Source: Neckera pumila (lineage: Eukaryota > Streptophyta > Bryopsida > Hypnales > Neckeraceae). From it: a stretch of DNA of 64,000 bases. This document shows, in pieces, positions 24,086 through 36,074 of this stretch. The notes beneath the pieces are model-generated. The model had not been told where the DNA came from, searched no databases, and worked only from the letters and a program-made list of their open reading frames with translations. Made by a program: the position numbers and the translations under genes. Each line of letters begins with the position of its first letter. The stretch's first letter is position 1. The stretch is taken from positions 5,596,065-5,660,064 of the forward strand of contig OZ018416.1 of assembly GCA_963969595.1 (NCBI GenBank), in the 5' to 3' direction.

Positions 24086-25194
24086 GTCAATATTAGTTGC
24101 ATTTATAGTTGTCTCTTTAAAAATTCACAATTTATTCTCATAGTATCCAAATAATACATTCAAAAGCGCATACAAATTATTTCTCTCTTGCTCATAGGTT
24201 CTATTAGTTTGTCGGATGTCTATGTACTCAAAGCTAAAGTGCAATGAACTTTTTCTTGCAATTAATTGAAATTTACTTTTGATTACTTAAGAAATGGTAC
24301 TATTTCCCTTATTAATGGAAATTGTCCACGTGTCAAGAAAATTAAATTAAATTAAATTAAAATGGCTCATATCCAATAATCCATTGGAAATAACTTCTTT
24401 GTGCAACCACTGCAAGTCCATTTCTTTGTTGTGAATTTTGCTTGAGTAATGGATTTTTTACTTCCTTAATTGGTTGTACATCAACTATTCAAATTGTTGC
24501 CAATGACCACAAATAAGAGTAGATTGTTGATATTGCAACATTTCTTTTTGGAATGTTAATCTTGTTTTATTATCACTCAAAATTTCATTACATGTTCATT
24601 AGGTTTTTACAATTATATTAGATTCTTTAAAAAATCATTGCATTTTTTAGTATAGAAGTGCACACCAATTTTCATTTAAAAAAAGAAGAAGAGGGTTGTT
24701 GATGGAATTTTTTTACTCTAAATTTTGAATTAAGTATATTTCATCCAAAATTTGAAAATTTCCACATTGTTTTGATGTAAAAGTGGCAATGCTCTAATTG
24801 TTTTCAAATTTAGGTAGAGCTTAAGGTGGAGGATTAATAAAGTGTCTTTCTAAGCACTAATCTAGATTTTTTAAGGCAGTGTACATCTCAATATTTTGCA
24901 ATCAAGTTTCCTTAACAAAAAAGAAATCTAATTTAATCAATTTTGATTCATATTTTTTAGACTCTTATTAAATAACTTCTGCATTGTAGAATTTCTGTTA
25001 GAATAAAAAATGCTTGAAAATTCACCCTACCTTATAATATTCATTGTGGATACATCAAAAACTATAATGAGTAACCATGTATTAGAAGACACTTTTAGAG
25101 CAATCCTAGGGCAATTTTATCACATCCTACCTCATTAAAACTATAACTAATCAATACATATGTTGGACCTCATTGGTAGTCAAAAGAAGATTAT
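24086..25194. other. Intergenic, AT-rich, no gene seen
   Basis: A short (TTAAA)n tract, attaaattaaattaaatt, lies at about 24340. Otherwise no gene or terminal repeats were recognised. Confidence 0.5.
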
Positions 25195-25465
25195 CATTAG
25201 AGGACATTTGAGGCCTCTAGAAGACTGTCAGGCTCATTCCCAATGCTGTCCCTATTCTGTGAACAGCTGGTACGGGCTGTCAAAATTTCGTTTTCCCAAA
25301 TATCATTCTAAGCCATTTTGTTTTTTGTTTTTTATTTTTTATTTTTTATTTTAAAATGACGTGGCACAATTGCGGCCACATGAGCCAGCAATTATCTTGC
25401 ATTTCTGCAATCTAAAAATGCAGGATAACTCGCAGTCTTCTAGAGGCTTCAAATGTCCCCTAATG
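25195..25465. mobile_element. CATTAG-ended foldback MITE, 271 bp, best-preserved copy
   Basis: The 33-bp terminal inverted repeats run from CATTAGAGGACATTTGAGGC at the left to GCTTCAAATGTCCCCTAATG at the right and differ at only two positions. The flanks agattat and agattct may be a slightly decayed 7-8-bp target duplication, which would point to hAT or Mutator-like mobilisation. No ORF. Confidence 0.75.
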
Positions 25466-25628
25466 AGATTCTCTTAGAATGTATTTTCAAGACAATACAT
25501 GAAAAAATTATGAATTTTCAAAAAGATAAAAAATAGGTGTTCCTCACATCGACGATAGGCTCTCATAAATAGTATTTGTATTGTACAGTTTAGGCAAAAA
25601 TTTGTATTTGGATCAATTATAATCACCT

Positions 25629-26490
25629 TAGCCCTTAAAAATCCTTGAATTAGTATGTTTCACCAAAAACAATCTAAAACTACCATTTCTAATCATGTAC
25701 TACAATTTAGAAAAGAAAATTACAAACATATATAAATGTAGGATCTTGTAGTATGCTGGTTTGAGACGATGTAGAATTGTTTTTTGAAACTCCCATTTTG
25801 TGGATTGTAAGATATTAGCATTTGAATTGAGAAATATCTTTTTTTGGGCCCCGTAAAAAATAGGGCAGCTACACTTGGCAAGGTCACATTTGTATGAAAA
25901 CATGTCCATATTGGTGGTGCTTCTTTGGATTCATTCTTAAGGACAAGTTGGCTACATGCTTGAAAAATTTCTGATCATACAGAATTGTACAACAAATAGG
26001 AAACAAATAGTAAATAGAAAGAAGTAGAGAATGATTCAAAATACTAAGTTGTTAAGAATTAGTTATAGAATTGAAAAATGCCAATCCCAATGGTTTTAAT
26101 GTTGCAATAAACAATCTACATCCTATGATTTTATTATTTTCAAAAAATATTAAAAATTGAGTAAAATAAAGGACTTCAAAGTTTATTTTAGAGTAGAGAA
26201 TCTATAGTTGCCTAGAAACAAAACTCCTCATGACTTTCATCTCATTGATCAAAATGGAATGATTCAAAATTTTCCATAAATACATAAATCTAGAAATCCA
26301 ATTTTGAATTTTTGTTTATGGAAAGAGTGATTTTTTTTACCGGCCGAAACTGCCCAGCTAAAGAAAAAAACTACATATCATACAATAACTTTTTAACCAT
26401 ATAGACAAAAGTTATGAAAATTGTTGGGCCTTAAAGAAAAAACTTGTCCCTATGTTGTGTGAAGATTTCAAAGAAAAAAATAAAAATTCC
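25629..26490 (-). mobile_element. TTAA-bounded element, subfamily B, reverse, truncated
   Basis: It begins TTAGCCCTTAAAAATCC, a decayed end, and follows the reverse order of the 932-942-bp elements. It breaks off at about 26490, before the second end. A forward copy starts 200 bp further on. Confidence 0.62.
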
Positions 26491-26685
26491 TATCAAGCTT
26501 TGCACAAAGAGGGGATATTAGATATTTCTACCTAGACATTAAATACTCCTAATTAGACATTAGATAATTCTTGGTGTCACTCACTTTAATCCCATGGATA
26601 TTGTGCGGGATATAAAATGAATAGACTCTTACTTTAATTATAAAAATCTCAAAAAGACGGTTCTTTTCACTCAACTCTTTCCTTA

Positions 26686-27058
26686 ACTCTTAAAGGACCA
26701 AGCTGCGTTTTTTGGCAACATAGCAATTTTGGGCAGCTCACTACAAATGGAGTTTTTATTTTTTTTCTTTGAAAATTCTACAACATGTGCCTAAGGAGTA
26801 GTTTTGAGGACCAACAATTTTTATAACTTTTGACTGCATAGTTAAAAAGTTATTGCATGATATGTAATTTTCATTGGTTAGTGGGCTGCTCGAGCAACTT
26901 AGAAAAGTTCTTTAAAAATTACTTTTTAAAAAAAAAGAAATTTTGAAATTGATTCTTTAGATTTATATAGAAGTGTGAAACTTTGAATCATTCAATTTGG
27001 ATCTATGAGTCAAAAGTTATGAGGAGTTTTAGTTTGTGGTTAGGTATAGAGTCTTTCA
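26686..27058 (+). mobile_element. TTAA-bounded element, subfamily B, 5' part only
   Basis: It starts TTAACTCTTAAAGGACC and contains the gggcagctcactac motif that marks subfamily B. Similarity stops at about 27058, just after the gtcaaaagttatgagg block, so more than half is missing. With the copy at 25629-26490 it forms a head-to-head pair of truncated elements. Confidence 0.6.
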
Positions 27059-27411
27059 AAACCATGCAAACACCTTCAAAGCATTACAGGAAATCTAGAC
27101 CCTCTACAAGGTTGTTAGGATTTTGGCAAATGTGCACTTATAGTGCAAAATAAAAATAAAATATAAAATATAAAATAAAATAAAACATGTATACATATAT
27201 GTATATATATATTATAATAATAAAATTTCAATTGGAATTCCAACAAAGCACCTTGGTTGACTGCTCACCTTATAGATTGCCTAACAGCCTTTTGGGACTG
27301 ATATTTTTCCTAAATGCACATTCTCATGCATCAATTTAGCCTGTAGAAGGTTGAAATTTTCTCTAATGAATAAAGTAGGGTGCTCCAATAGTGACTGGGT
27401 CCATTAGAGAG

Positions 27412-28352
27412 AACTTCAGGCCTCCGAAGGGCTACTCCACAGGCCTCCAAAGGACCTTGAATTGTGTTTTTTGGGGCTGAAAAATGTTTTTTTGCCCTAT
27501 TCCCCTCGGGGAGGGCACTTGGTTCTACTACTACAAACCACGTGCGAACAAGTGGTTTCTAATAAACTATAATTTCAACCTAAAATTTTGAGCATTGTTG
27601 AATAATGACTGTAGGTTTCTATTGCCAAAATTTCCAACTCGAATGAAATATGGAATGATTTCTAGAAGAGGTTGAAAATGAACCTAAAATGGCACATTTT
27701 TCAACTCAAATATTTATAGAGAACACATTTAGATGACCATTGCATTAATATTCAACTCAAAATGAGCTTTCAATAGAGAGTTATTTTTAGAAATTTTTGT
27801 TCATTTTTTAGACAATTTTTTAGGATATAATATAGGGGTGTGAAAGTTAGTCTTCAATTCTGCAGTGTATCTATTTACTTCAAAAATTTGTAACTAATTA
27901 TCATTAGCAAATAAAAAAATCAATAATTCAAAACATAAACTTTCAAATTAGGAAAATATATTCATATTTTTTTGGTTTTCATTTATTTAAATTTTATGAT
28001 ATAATATAGGGGATACAAAGTTTTGGTCGCACGTAGTTTGGATTAGATACACTAAATGCATCCCCCGTGCTATTTCCACGCAGCAGTTTCTGCTGTGACA
28101 ATGGCACAGGAACCAAAATTCGCGAATAAATAATTAATTAGTTAATTATATATATATATCTTAAAAAAATCTTTAGAAAAAAAAAATTAAAAAAAAAAAA
28201 AAAAAAGAATATGATAGCTAATTGTTTTGGCGAGTAGTCAGCCAAGTTGACTGCTCACTAGTAGCCATTTTGAGATTGCAGGCCAAGCTTGAAATAGCTT
28301 GGCCATATCAATCTGGAGCAGCCCTCCAAAAGGCTGCTTTTTTTTTCTAATG
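27412..28352. mobile_element. CATTAG-ended element, long form, 941 bp
   Basis: It starts CATTAGAGAGAACTTCAGGC and ends with TTCTAATG. It contains gggctactccacaggcctcc at the left and ggagcagccctcc at the right. A repeat of the right end (gaaattttctctaatg) lies just before it at about 27353-27368, so two elements may abut. No transposase was recognised. Confidence 0.55.
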
Positions 28353-28901
28353 CTAAAAACGACCTCTAATACAAAATTACATTTTTCTTTCTTCAATATA
28401 CCAAGAGTGTACATTTCAAGAGGTGGTAGATTTTTGTGACCACTCATTTCAACTTTCAACTTCAAAAATGAACCAATTTTCAAAAAAAATTGTTGGTTCA
28501 TTAGAATTGTGATCACTACAAGTAGAGCGATCCTCATCGTCTTGTGTGCAGAAGGAGGCACTTCTTTTCTGATGTTATCCAAGCGAAAGCAATTGTCCAA
28601 CTTTGTTTCCTGCCTCGTTCTACAACTTGCCAAAAAACCTACAGCTTTTTGTTGCCCACTGCAAAGTCAATGTGATAGATTCCTTGAGCTGCCCGTTGAG
28701 AACCTAAAATGTCCTTTTAAGTTAGAAATTCGATGAGCATAGCAGCACTCCTCCAGCAACTTCATCGTTTTTGATAATACATTCAAATGGATAAGGTCGA
28801 TGAGCCTAAAATGTCCACAAGACCTGACTGAGTCTAGAATCTTAAGCTTAATGATCTACGTACTGCAATGATTTTAATCTCTCAGGAGTACGTAACGGGC
28901 C

Positions 28902-29233
28902 ATATGGCTAATTTTGTTAAAATGGCGGCATTCTCAGTGCCATATTTTCCTTGTGCCATATTTCTTATGCCATTTTTTTAGACCGCCCACTCTGAACATC
29001 TAGAACAAATATAGATTCTAGACATCTAAGATTATTGTAGATTTCAAACATCTAGGAAGTATATAGATTTTAGACCGATCGTTTTAAAAAATCTAGGATT
29101 GGTATAGATTTTAGATATCTAGGACATGTGTATTTTTAGAATGTAAGACAAGTGTAGATTTCAAAATGGCTGTTTTGAATTGAAATAACGTGCCATTGTA
29201 ATGAAATGCTGCCATTTTAACGAAATTGACCAT
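28902..29233. mobile_element. MITE with ATATGG..AATTT ends, copy 1
   Basis: Left atatggctaattttgttaaa is mirrored by ttttaacgaaattgaccat at the right. The interior is a ladder of gacatctaag/gatttcaaac-type short repeats. It is duplicated about 485 bp downstream. Confidence 0.65.
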
Positions 29234-29387
29234 CCATATTCTTCTTAAGCTTACGTCAATTGTCAGGATTGAAGCACTCTCCATCCACATCCACATGAAA
29301 TAACTCGTTGTACTGTAAGTTATTAAAAAAAGAGAGAGCTCTATTCCATGCAATAAACGTGGGGTTCAATGCATTAGGGGAAACTCA

Positions 29388-29704
29388 TATATGGCCAATT
29401 TCATTAAAGTGGCAGTATTCCTAGTGCCATATTTTCCCTGTACCATATTCTTTGTGCCATTTTTTCAGACCGCCTGCTCTAAACATCTAGAACAGCTATA
29501 GATTTCAAAAATCTAAGATTGGTGTAGATTTCAAACATCTAGGAACTACATAGATTTTAGACCGACCGTTCTGAAAATCTAAAATTGGTATTGATTTTAG
29601 ATATCTAGGACAAGCATAGATTTTTAGAGTGTACGATAAATGTAGATTTCAGAACGGCCATTCTGAATTGAAGTAACGTGCCATTTTAACGAAATTGACC
29701 ATAT
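29388..29704. mobile_element. MITE with ATATGG..AATTT ends, copy 2
   Basis: Same order of parts as the copy at 28902: atatggccaatttcattaaa at the left, agaccgcctgctct and agaccgaccgttctg inside, and ttttaacgaaattgaccata at the right. A shorter degraded relative lies at 34884-35062. Confidence 0.68.
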
Positions 29705-30280
29705 ATTTAATTACCAATAATTCTCAAGTCTCAACTAGGATATTACAGTGCTGCTACAGCAGTAGGGCCTCGCACATGGCCCTCACACAGGCCGTTGGGG
29801 GTTGTGTGTGAGGGCCTAAAAGGCCGGGTTTGCCTGGTCTTGGGCAAACCATGCAACCCTCACAGCCCGTGAGGACTGAGCCCTCACCGGCTGTTTACTC
29901 CGCCCTTTTAACTTTTAACTAGAAACAAGGTAAACTAATAAGCTGAGCCTCCCCACCCACCACCACCACCACATGTACTGAGTCTTCCTTCCTCACTTCC
30001 TTAGTTAAACTAGAGAGCCACTTCTTCATTTCCTTAGTTAAACTGGAGTTACAATTAAACTAGACTTATAGTTAAACTGGAGAGCCATGCAGGTAAAGAT
30101 AAGGTCTCTCTTTTTCCCTTGTCTCTCTTGTTTGTTTCCCTCCCGTATTGAAGACAAGTTTTGTTAAGTTCATTTATTTTGTTCAGGCCTTTCGGGAAGG
30201 GTTCACAGAGCTTTTCAAGGGTTTGATTTCTTTCTTTCCTATTGTGAGGTAGCGATTCTAGGTTTTAGGTTGTAGCCATT

Positions 30281-31117
30281 ATGGCGGACCCAGAGGGAGG
30301 GTTATTGCATTTGTTGCTTTACGGTGAAGGGGATAGTTTTCAAGGGACTCAAAGGGGAAGTTCCGGAAGAGCTGGAAATATCAGGAGAGAGTGGACTGAC
30401 AACACATTGAAGTATCTTGTAGATATCTGTGAAGAATTCTATTGGGAGTACGATCGAAAGCCATTCAAGAAATCAAATTGGGTGAAGTGGTCGAACCAAC
30501 TCAACACTTAGTTCCCCGAACAGCCCCAAAGATCTTGGCAACAGTGCCGAGATAAATGGAATAAGATGAGGGCGACATACTTAGAAGAGAAGGTGAAGCA
30601 AGACCAAACGGGAGCACCACCCTCAACTTGGACCCCGTGGTATGAGAGATTCAACAACATTTTTGGTGGCACTGCGAAGACCAAAGGGGTGCCACCTGGT
30701 GTTGACCAAGGGGTTCAAACACAACATACTGAGCATGTAGTCTTGAGTGATGATGAGGGCAACAATCTAGGTTCTCCTCCTCCTCCTCTTCCCGTTCCTG
30801 GTGCTGGTTCTTCACAGTCACCATGAACACATGCTGTCAATCAACCGGGAGTCGCAGGGCAAGTGAATAAGAGCGCTTCAAAGAAGAAAAGGAAATTGGC
30901 GGTTGGAGATGAATCCATAGCCTCAGCCATAACTAATTTTTCTAATGGGATTTTAGAGATAGCAAAAATGAAATTGTCCATGACAGAGAAGATGACGGAC
31001 AAGATATTGGACCACGAGAGAGAGAGTAGGAAGATGATCGTAGAGTCACAATTGAAGATGGCAGAAATATTTGCAAATGCTTTGAAGTCCAAGGACTCCT
31101 CAGATGCCTCAAAGTAG
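30281..31117 (+). pseudogene. PIF/Harbinger Myb/trihelix-like DNA-binding protein, two in-frame stops
   Basis: In this family a Myb/SANT-like protein binds the transposon ends and helps bring the nuclease to the nucleus. One frame runs for about 278 codons from 30281. It is cut by TAG at 30509-30511 and TGA at 30824-30826, with no shift of frame. The N-terminal part has a trihelix/Myb-like fold signature (REWTDNTLKYLVDICEE, then SWQQCRDKWNKMRATYLEE, then STWTPWYERFNNIFG). The middle is acidic and Pro-rich, and the C-terminal part is a charged helix. Both stops are explained by single C-to-T changes (CAG or CAA to TAG/TAA type, CGA to TGA). Confidence 0.75.
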
Positions 31118-31344
31118 ATGTTGCAGTTCAATAGTTACCTATGTTGAATAAGTTGAGAGCATTGGAATTTTGGTTCCAATTTTGTATGGAATTGATTTGA
31201 TTTGGTTTGATTTGATTTGATTTGTTCCAAAACCTATTACATCAAATAAAACATGCTTTTCATATACATTTATTTGTCCGTGTCCATGGGTAGTTCAATA
31301 CATAGTTCTGAAAAAAAACACGTAAAATGTCATTATAGTCATTC

Positions 31345-32505
31345 ATCATTGAGATTTTCAATAATCCACTGCCTAAACAATTGTTGTCTCAGGACAACAA
31401 GCTATAGTAATCCTAGCAGCTCTATCAACTCTTGAATTGAAATGCTTCAGAATTCTCCATCTATTCTTCAATGTGCCGAACGCTTGCTCAATCACAGCTC
31501 TTCTTAAGTTCATGGACTTGTCAAATCTTTTTTTCTGCAAATCATTGGGGGCCTTCCAATTCTTCAACAAATAGGTGCAAATGGGATAGGCAGAATCTCC
31601 AATTAAATAAGGGATACATTGAATACCTCCAACCGAAACAACTGGTTTTTGTAAAATCTGTCGGTTTCTCAAACCCTTGTACAAACTTGACATTTTAAAT
31701 TGGCCGCCATCATGCACTCTTCCAGGTTAGCCAGCACATACATTCCAAAATATTTTCCGTAAATCACATACCGCTTGCAGTACAATTGAGTTGAATTTCT
31801 TTCTATTGTAAAAATCAGTAGCTGCTAAAGTAACTGTTCTACTTGGACTCTCGGCTAATGGTATATGTATTCCATCAATTGCTCCGCATACATTAGGCAA
31901 GCCCGTTAGTTCTTCAAAATCTGAGATGATGCCCCAAAGGCGGTCTGCACTTGGAATGCTAATGAAGGAGCCAAATAATTTGTCTCCATCAGTAAGTACA
32001 TCAATCACAATGTCCACATGTTTTCTAATTGTGGAAGCCCCAATCTTGAAACGATCAGCCATATGTTCTGCACTATGACCATAAGCAAATCTATAAATTA
32101 CGCATGCTACAATTTTTTTGATTTCCATTTGTGGCCTCACTTGATTAACAGCTGCACTTCTCAAGAAAGGAGTCAATAAGTTTACCAAATTCTCAAAAGC
32201 AGCAAAATTCATCCTATAGAATTGTTTAAATTTTTTTGGTGCATTTCATCCGTGCATCTCCACACTACCCTTTCTACATAGTTCCAATTCGTGGATTGCC
32301 TAGGCTCTATCCAAAAGAGACGTGGAGGATTTTGTTTCTTCCGGGAGGCAATACTAAACAAAAGTGACAAAAAAAAGAAACTTATCGAAGTTCCTAAACC
32401 AAATTTGAATACCTCCTGAGCTTTTGGTTTGAAACTCACAAAGTTGTTCATTGTCATGAACATCCACCATGTGACCACTACTTGTGTAGTAAAAGAAGGC
32501 TCCAT
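31345..32505 (-). pseudogene. PIF/Harbinger DDE nuclease (HARBI1-like), broken
   Basis: This is the catalytic transposase of the element. Read from 32505 it gives an N-terminal stretch (PRLFWIEPRQSTNWNYVERVV). A one-base loss at about 32210 shifts into the next part (MNFAAFENLVNLLTPFL). The DDE residues are visible: Asp in GAIDGIHIPL, Asp in LIGDSAYP and Glu in VIEQAFGTLKNRWRIL. An in-frame TAA at 31727-31729 lies between the first and second Asp, at a place where the family normally has Gly-Trp-Pro-Gly. A second frame change at about 31395 breaks the ACC.LHN-type C-terminal motif. It cannot make a full protein as it stands. Confidence 0.82.
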
Positions 32506-32930
32506 ATTGCCTTCTAAAACTCCCCTAAATTGTTTTGTTTCAAATAAAAATACGACTCCCAATGAAAAACCAAAAAATAAAAATACGACTCCCAATCTTA
32601 AATCCTAAAACCCAAAAAAAAATTTATTCACAACCCAATTAAGCACTCCCAATCAAAAAACAAGGCTAAAATCAAAAACCAGGACCAAAAACCAAAGGTA
32701 TCAACTCTTCCAAGAAAGAAATAAATGTGTGAAGATCCATTCCACAACAATTTATCCCTCATGCCTGGCCTTGTGGGTTTCACCTGCCTCGAGGCTTTCA
32801 CCATGCTAGCCGAGGCGAAGCCCCCTAGAGGTTGCATGCGGCTGAGGAGGTGGGGGCCCCGCCCTCGCCATTGGGGCTCGGACGCAGCCCTCACCACCCC
32901 CCATGTGCGAGGGTTCAGTGAGCAGTTTGC

Positions 32931-34883
32931 AATTGATCCTCCTCGAACATTAGGTGAGTGAGCCCATTGCGAGCCAAATGGGAGCGAACCCATTGAGAGC
33001 GAAATTATAATAAATTAAAAGTGTACAGTGTATGCCACTGTATGTAATTTTGTTCGCAATGGGTTCGTCACATGACAGTATGGTGTGGTCTCCAAACCAT
33101 TCTGGATGAAGGCTCTAGAAGTTAGGTTCACGTAGGAACCAATCAACCATTCTGTGACGATTCCAAGTCAAGGGACGGAGTTAAGCAGCCTCTTCATCTT
33201 TCAGAAAACATTCTTTATTAGATACAGTGGCTCTCTCCAGTTCGAAAGAACCATTTTACAATCCGTGAAGAATATTACTCCGTAACCAGGATCAAGTTTT
33301 ACGTACTACAAAGTGCCATTCCCTACTTAGCTCGACCCCGCTGGGGACATCATTCACGTCAGTAACTCAGTACAGTACTGAGATCACGAACACATTCATG
33401 CACGACTCTTTGTCTGTGAAGGGACGAACCTGCCAAGTAGCTCCAGTACAGTTCCTTCTGCCCAAAGTCCAGTCCTATTCCACCATTTCCGCTAATCCGC
33501 TCCTAGACCCGGGACAGTTACGTACCATCCAACCAAACCAATAAAATACTCACAAGGCCGGAGCTCCTGGAAGTCTTCACTGTCTGAGTTTTCCGGAAAT
33601 CATGATGCTCTACTCGATCACTGCAGCAGCAGCCTGGAATATTCATCACGACGTTCGGAACCCACCCAAACTGAAGCCAGGATCAAACATCGATCCAGAA
33701 GTACGTTCTAGCTAGCTAAGGTTGTTGACCAGCACATTACCAGAACAGAACGGTAGCTGCTGACGACGGACGCGAGGCAGGCACATGGCAGCGCAGGCAC
33801 GGGGTTGAATGATTGCCAACTGAACGGTACTGTAGAACGTTCGATCATTGCATTTGCAATCCATCCACAAAAGTAAAAATATAAATAAAAAAAGAAGTCC
33901 GCAGGGCTCAGTAGCCGTTATTAGTCCCAACCAGGCTGTGTGCAGACAAATGGTCGATCAGTCACGTTCCGCGCGCACACAAGCCACCAGGCTTCCGCAG
34001 CTGCTTCCGGCCTTTAATTTTCCCTCCCTTCCACAATTCAACCCCACCCACTCCGATCCTCGGTGCTTTTTAATTAATGGCACAAATGAAGTGATAACTT
34101 AACTTAAATTACGTTGCAAAGAGCCCCAACTCGCGGCAGTCCAGTTCCTTCTCCGGCCCGATCCAGGACTAAAATTAAGTAAATAACTTAACAGGCCGGA
34201 GCAACTTAACAGGACTGATGGATCGGATGGAGTCACGCTTCCTGCCCGGACATTTCAGCTAGCACGTTTTGCTTGGAGTTTGGCTCCCGCCAGGCACGAC
34301 GTTCATGACATCATGGATCAGTGGCAGGGTTTTTTTCTGTCTGTGTCCTTTGGACAGAGAATATGGCATCGAACCGTCGGTCTGTGGTTTCCAGTTTCCA
34401 AATCCTAGCTACAACCTCACTCAGAGTGCAGAACGCAGGTAGGGTTTGGTTGGAGTGGATAGAGTTTTATGCTCATACTATTCTTGTTTTTCATTTATTT
34501 TGGGTAGTGTAGAGCTAGAGCAATCTTTATTACAGGGATGAAGTTGATTACATCCAAGAAAATGGATGAAATCTACAAATTTGGGGATGAAACATCATTT
34601 AGTCATCCAAACGAGTGTACATTCATCCAAAATAAAGTGATACTGTCCCAAGATTTGGTAGTAATTTAGAAATTTCATCCACTAAATAGCAAGAATATTT
34701 TGCCAAATATTCCTTGAAAAAAAAAAGTCATTGCTTTAGGAGAGGTTTGTGGAAAGAGTAAGATTTTAGAAGAGGTTTGCAGAAAGCGGGGGAAGTAAAT
34801 TTTAGACTTCTTGAATGAAAAACGTTTTGAGCATTGGACTTGAACTTTTTTATTGCTTTTAGTTTGGGACAACAACAAAGACA
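32931..34883. other. Intergenic, mixed composition, no gene seen
   Basis: This stretch, especially 33050-34450, is clearly less AT-rich than its surroundings and has no TTAA-family repeats. That would suit a promoter or an untranslated gene, but no frame has splice support or family likeness. From about 34520 the AT-rich background resumes. Confidence 0.4.
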
Positions 34884-35062
34884 AGATGGCAAATTTCATT
34901 GAAATGGCACCATTCTAGAACTTTGACACTTTTACAATTCAGACCGGCCATTCTGAAATCTATATATGTCCTAGATAGTTTAGACTTTAGACCGGTTGTT
35001 CTAAAATTTGCACCTATCTAAATTGTCAAAATGGCACACTGTCAAAATGGCACACGGAATAA
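34884..35062. mobile_element. Degraded relative of the ATATGG..AATTT MITEs
   Basis: aagatggcaaatttcattga at the left and inner accggccattctgaa and accggttgttcta words match the pair at 28902 and 29388. The right part is a short duplication of gtcaaaatggcacac. It abuts the next TTAA element. Confidence 0.5.
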
Positions 35063-35069
35063 TGCCGTT

Positions 35070-36011
35070 TTAACCCCTAAAGCATTGAACATGGCTTTTT
35101 GAGATTATAGCTTTTGGGGGCAGCTCACTATGAGCGGAGATTTTATTTTTTTCCTTTGAAATTTTCATACAAAATTTTCCCGAGGAGTAGCTCTAAGGCC
35201 CAACAATTTTCATAACTTTTGATTACAGGTTTAAAAAGTTATTGCATGATATGTCATTTTCATTGCTCGGCAGGCAGCCCGGGCAACAAAAAAAACTTCT
35301 TTAAAAATCATTTCTTTAAAAAATAAAAATTCGAAATTGGTTCTTTAGATTTATATGTAGGTGGGAAGCTTTGAATCATTTCATTTGGATCTATGAGTCA
35401 AAAGTTATGAGGATTCTTAGTTTGAGGGTAGTTATAGAATCTCAACTCTAAAATAAATTTTGAAGTCCTTTATTTCACTCAATTTTCAATATTCTTGAAA
35501 TAAAATAAAAACCTTGGGTGTAGATTGTTTATTAAAACATTACAACCGTTGGGATTGGCATTCTTCAATTCCATAAATAAATTCTTAACAATTTAGTATT
35601 TTGAATCATTTTCTATCTCTTCCTACTTCCTATTTTTTCCTATATGTTGTACAATTCTAAATGATCTAAATTTTTTCAAGTATGTATCCAACTTGTCTAG
35701 GAAAATTAATCCAAAGAGTAAACACCATTTTGGACATTTTTTCATACAAATGTGACCTTGTGAAGGGCAACTGCCTATTTTTTCGTAGGGACAAAAAAAG
35801 GATTTTTGTCAATTCAACCGCAATTATCTTGCAATCCATATGGTGGAAAATTCTGAAATTTTTTCCACATCTTCTCAAACAAGTATACTACAAGATCAAA
35901 CGGTTACATGTGTCCAATTTTATTTTTTTTCTAAAATTTGATACTTGTATTAGAAATCGCAGTTTTGGAGCGTTTTTGGTAAAAACATAGTCAAAAACCT
36001 TTAGGGGTTAA
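35070..36011 (+). mobile_element. TTAA-bounded element, copy 4, subfamily B, 942 bp
   Basis: It starts TTAACCCCTAAAGCATTG and ends CCTTTAGGGGTTAA. It shares the right half with subfamily A and has the gggcagctcactatgagcgg block that defines subfamily B near the left. TTAA is present at both borders; flanks differ. No transposase. Confidence 0.8.
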
Positions 36012-36074
36012 CGAAATTCCTCGTAAGCTATTCATGAAATGTTGTTTCTCCTTGCTTACATATAGATAAACATA

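Larger units (their letters stand above)
29757..32930. mobile_element. PIF/Harbinger transposon, decayed, two genes in convergent order
   Basis: The element carries a Myb/trihelix-like gene on + (30281-31117) and a DDE nuclease on - (31345-32505), the standard two-gene plan of PIF/Harbinger. Near the ends, cctcgcacatgg at the left (about 29787) is mirrored by ccatgtgcgagg at the right (about 32900). The exact termini and the TTA/TAA duplication could not be fixed, so the borders are approximate. Confidence 0.7.

Noticed and set aside
33050..34450. A gene in the less AT-rich stretch beside the Harbinger element
   Set aside because: No frame joins by splice sites into a recognisable protein, and no RNA gene pattern was seen.
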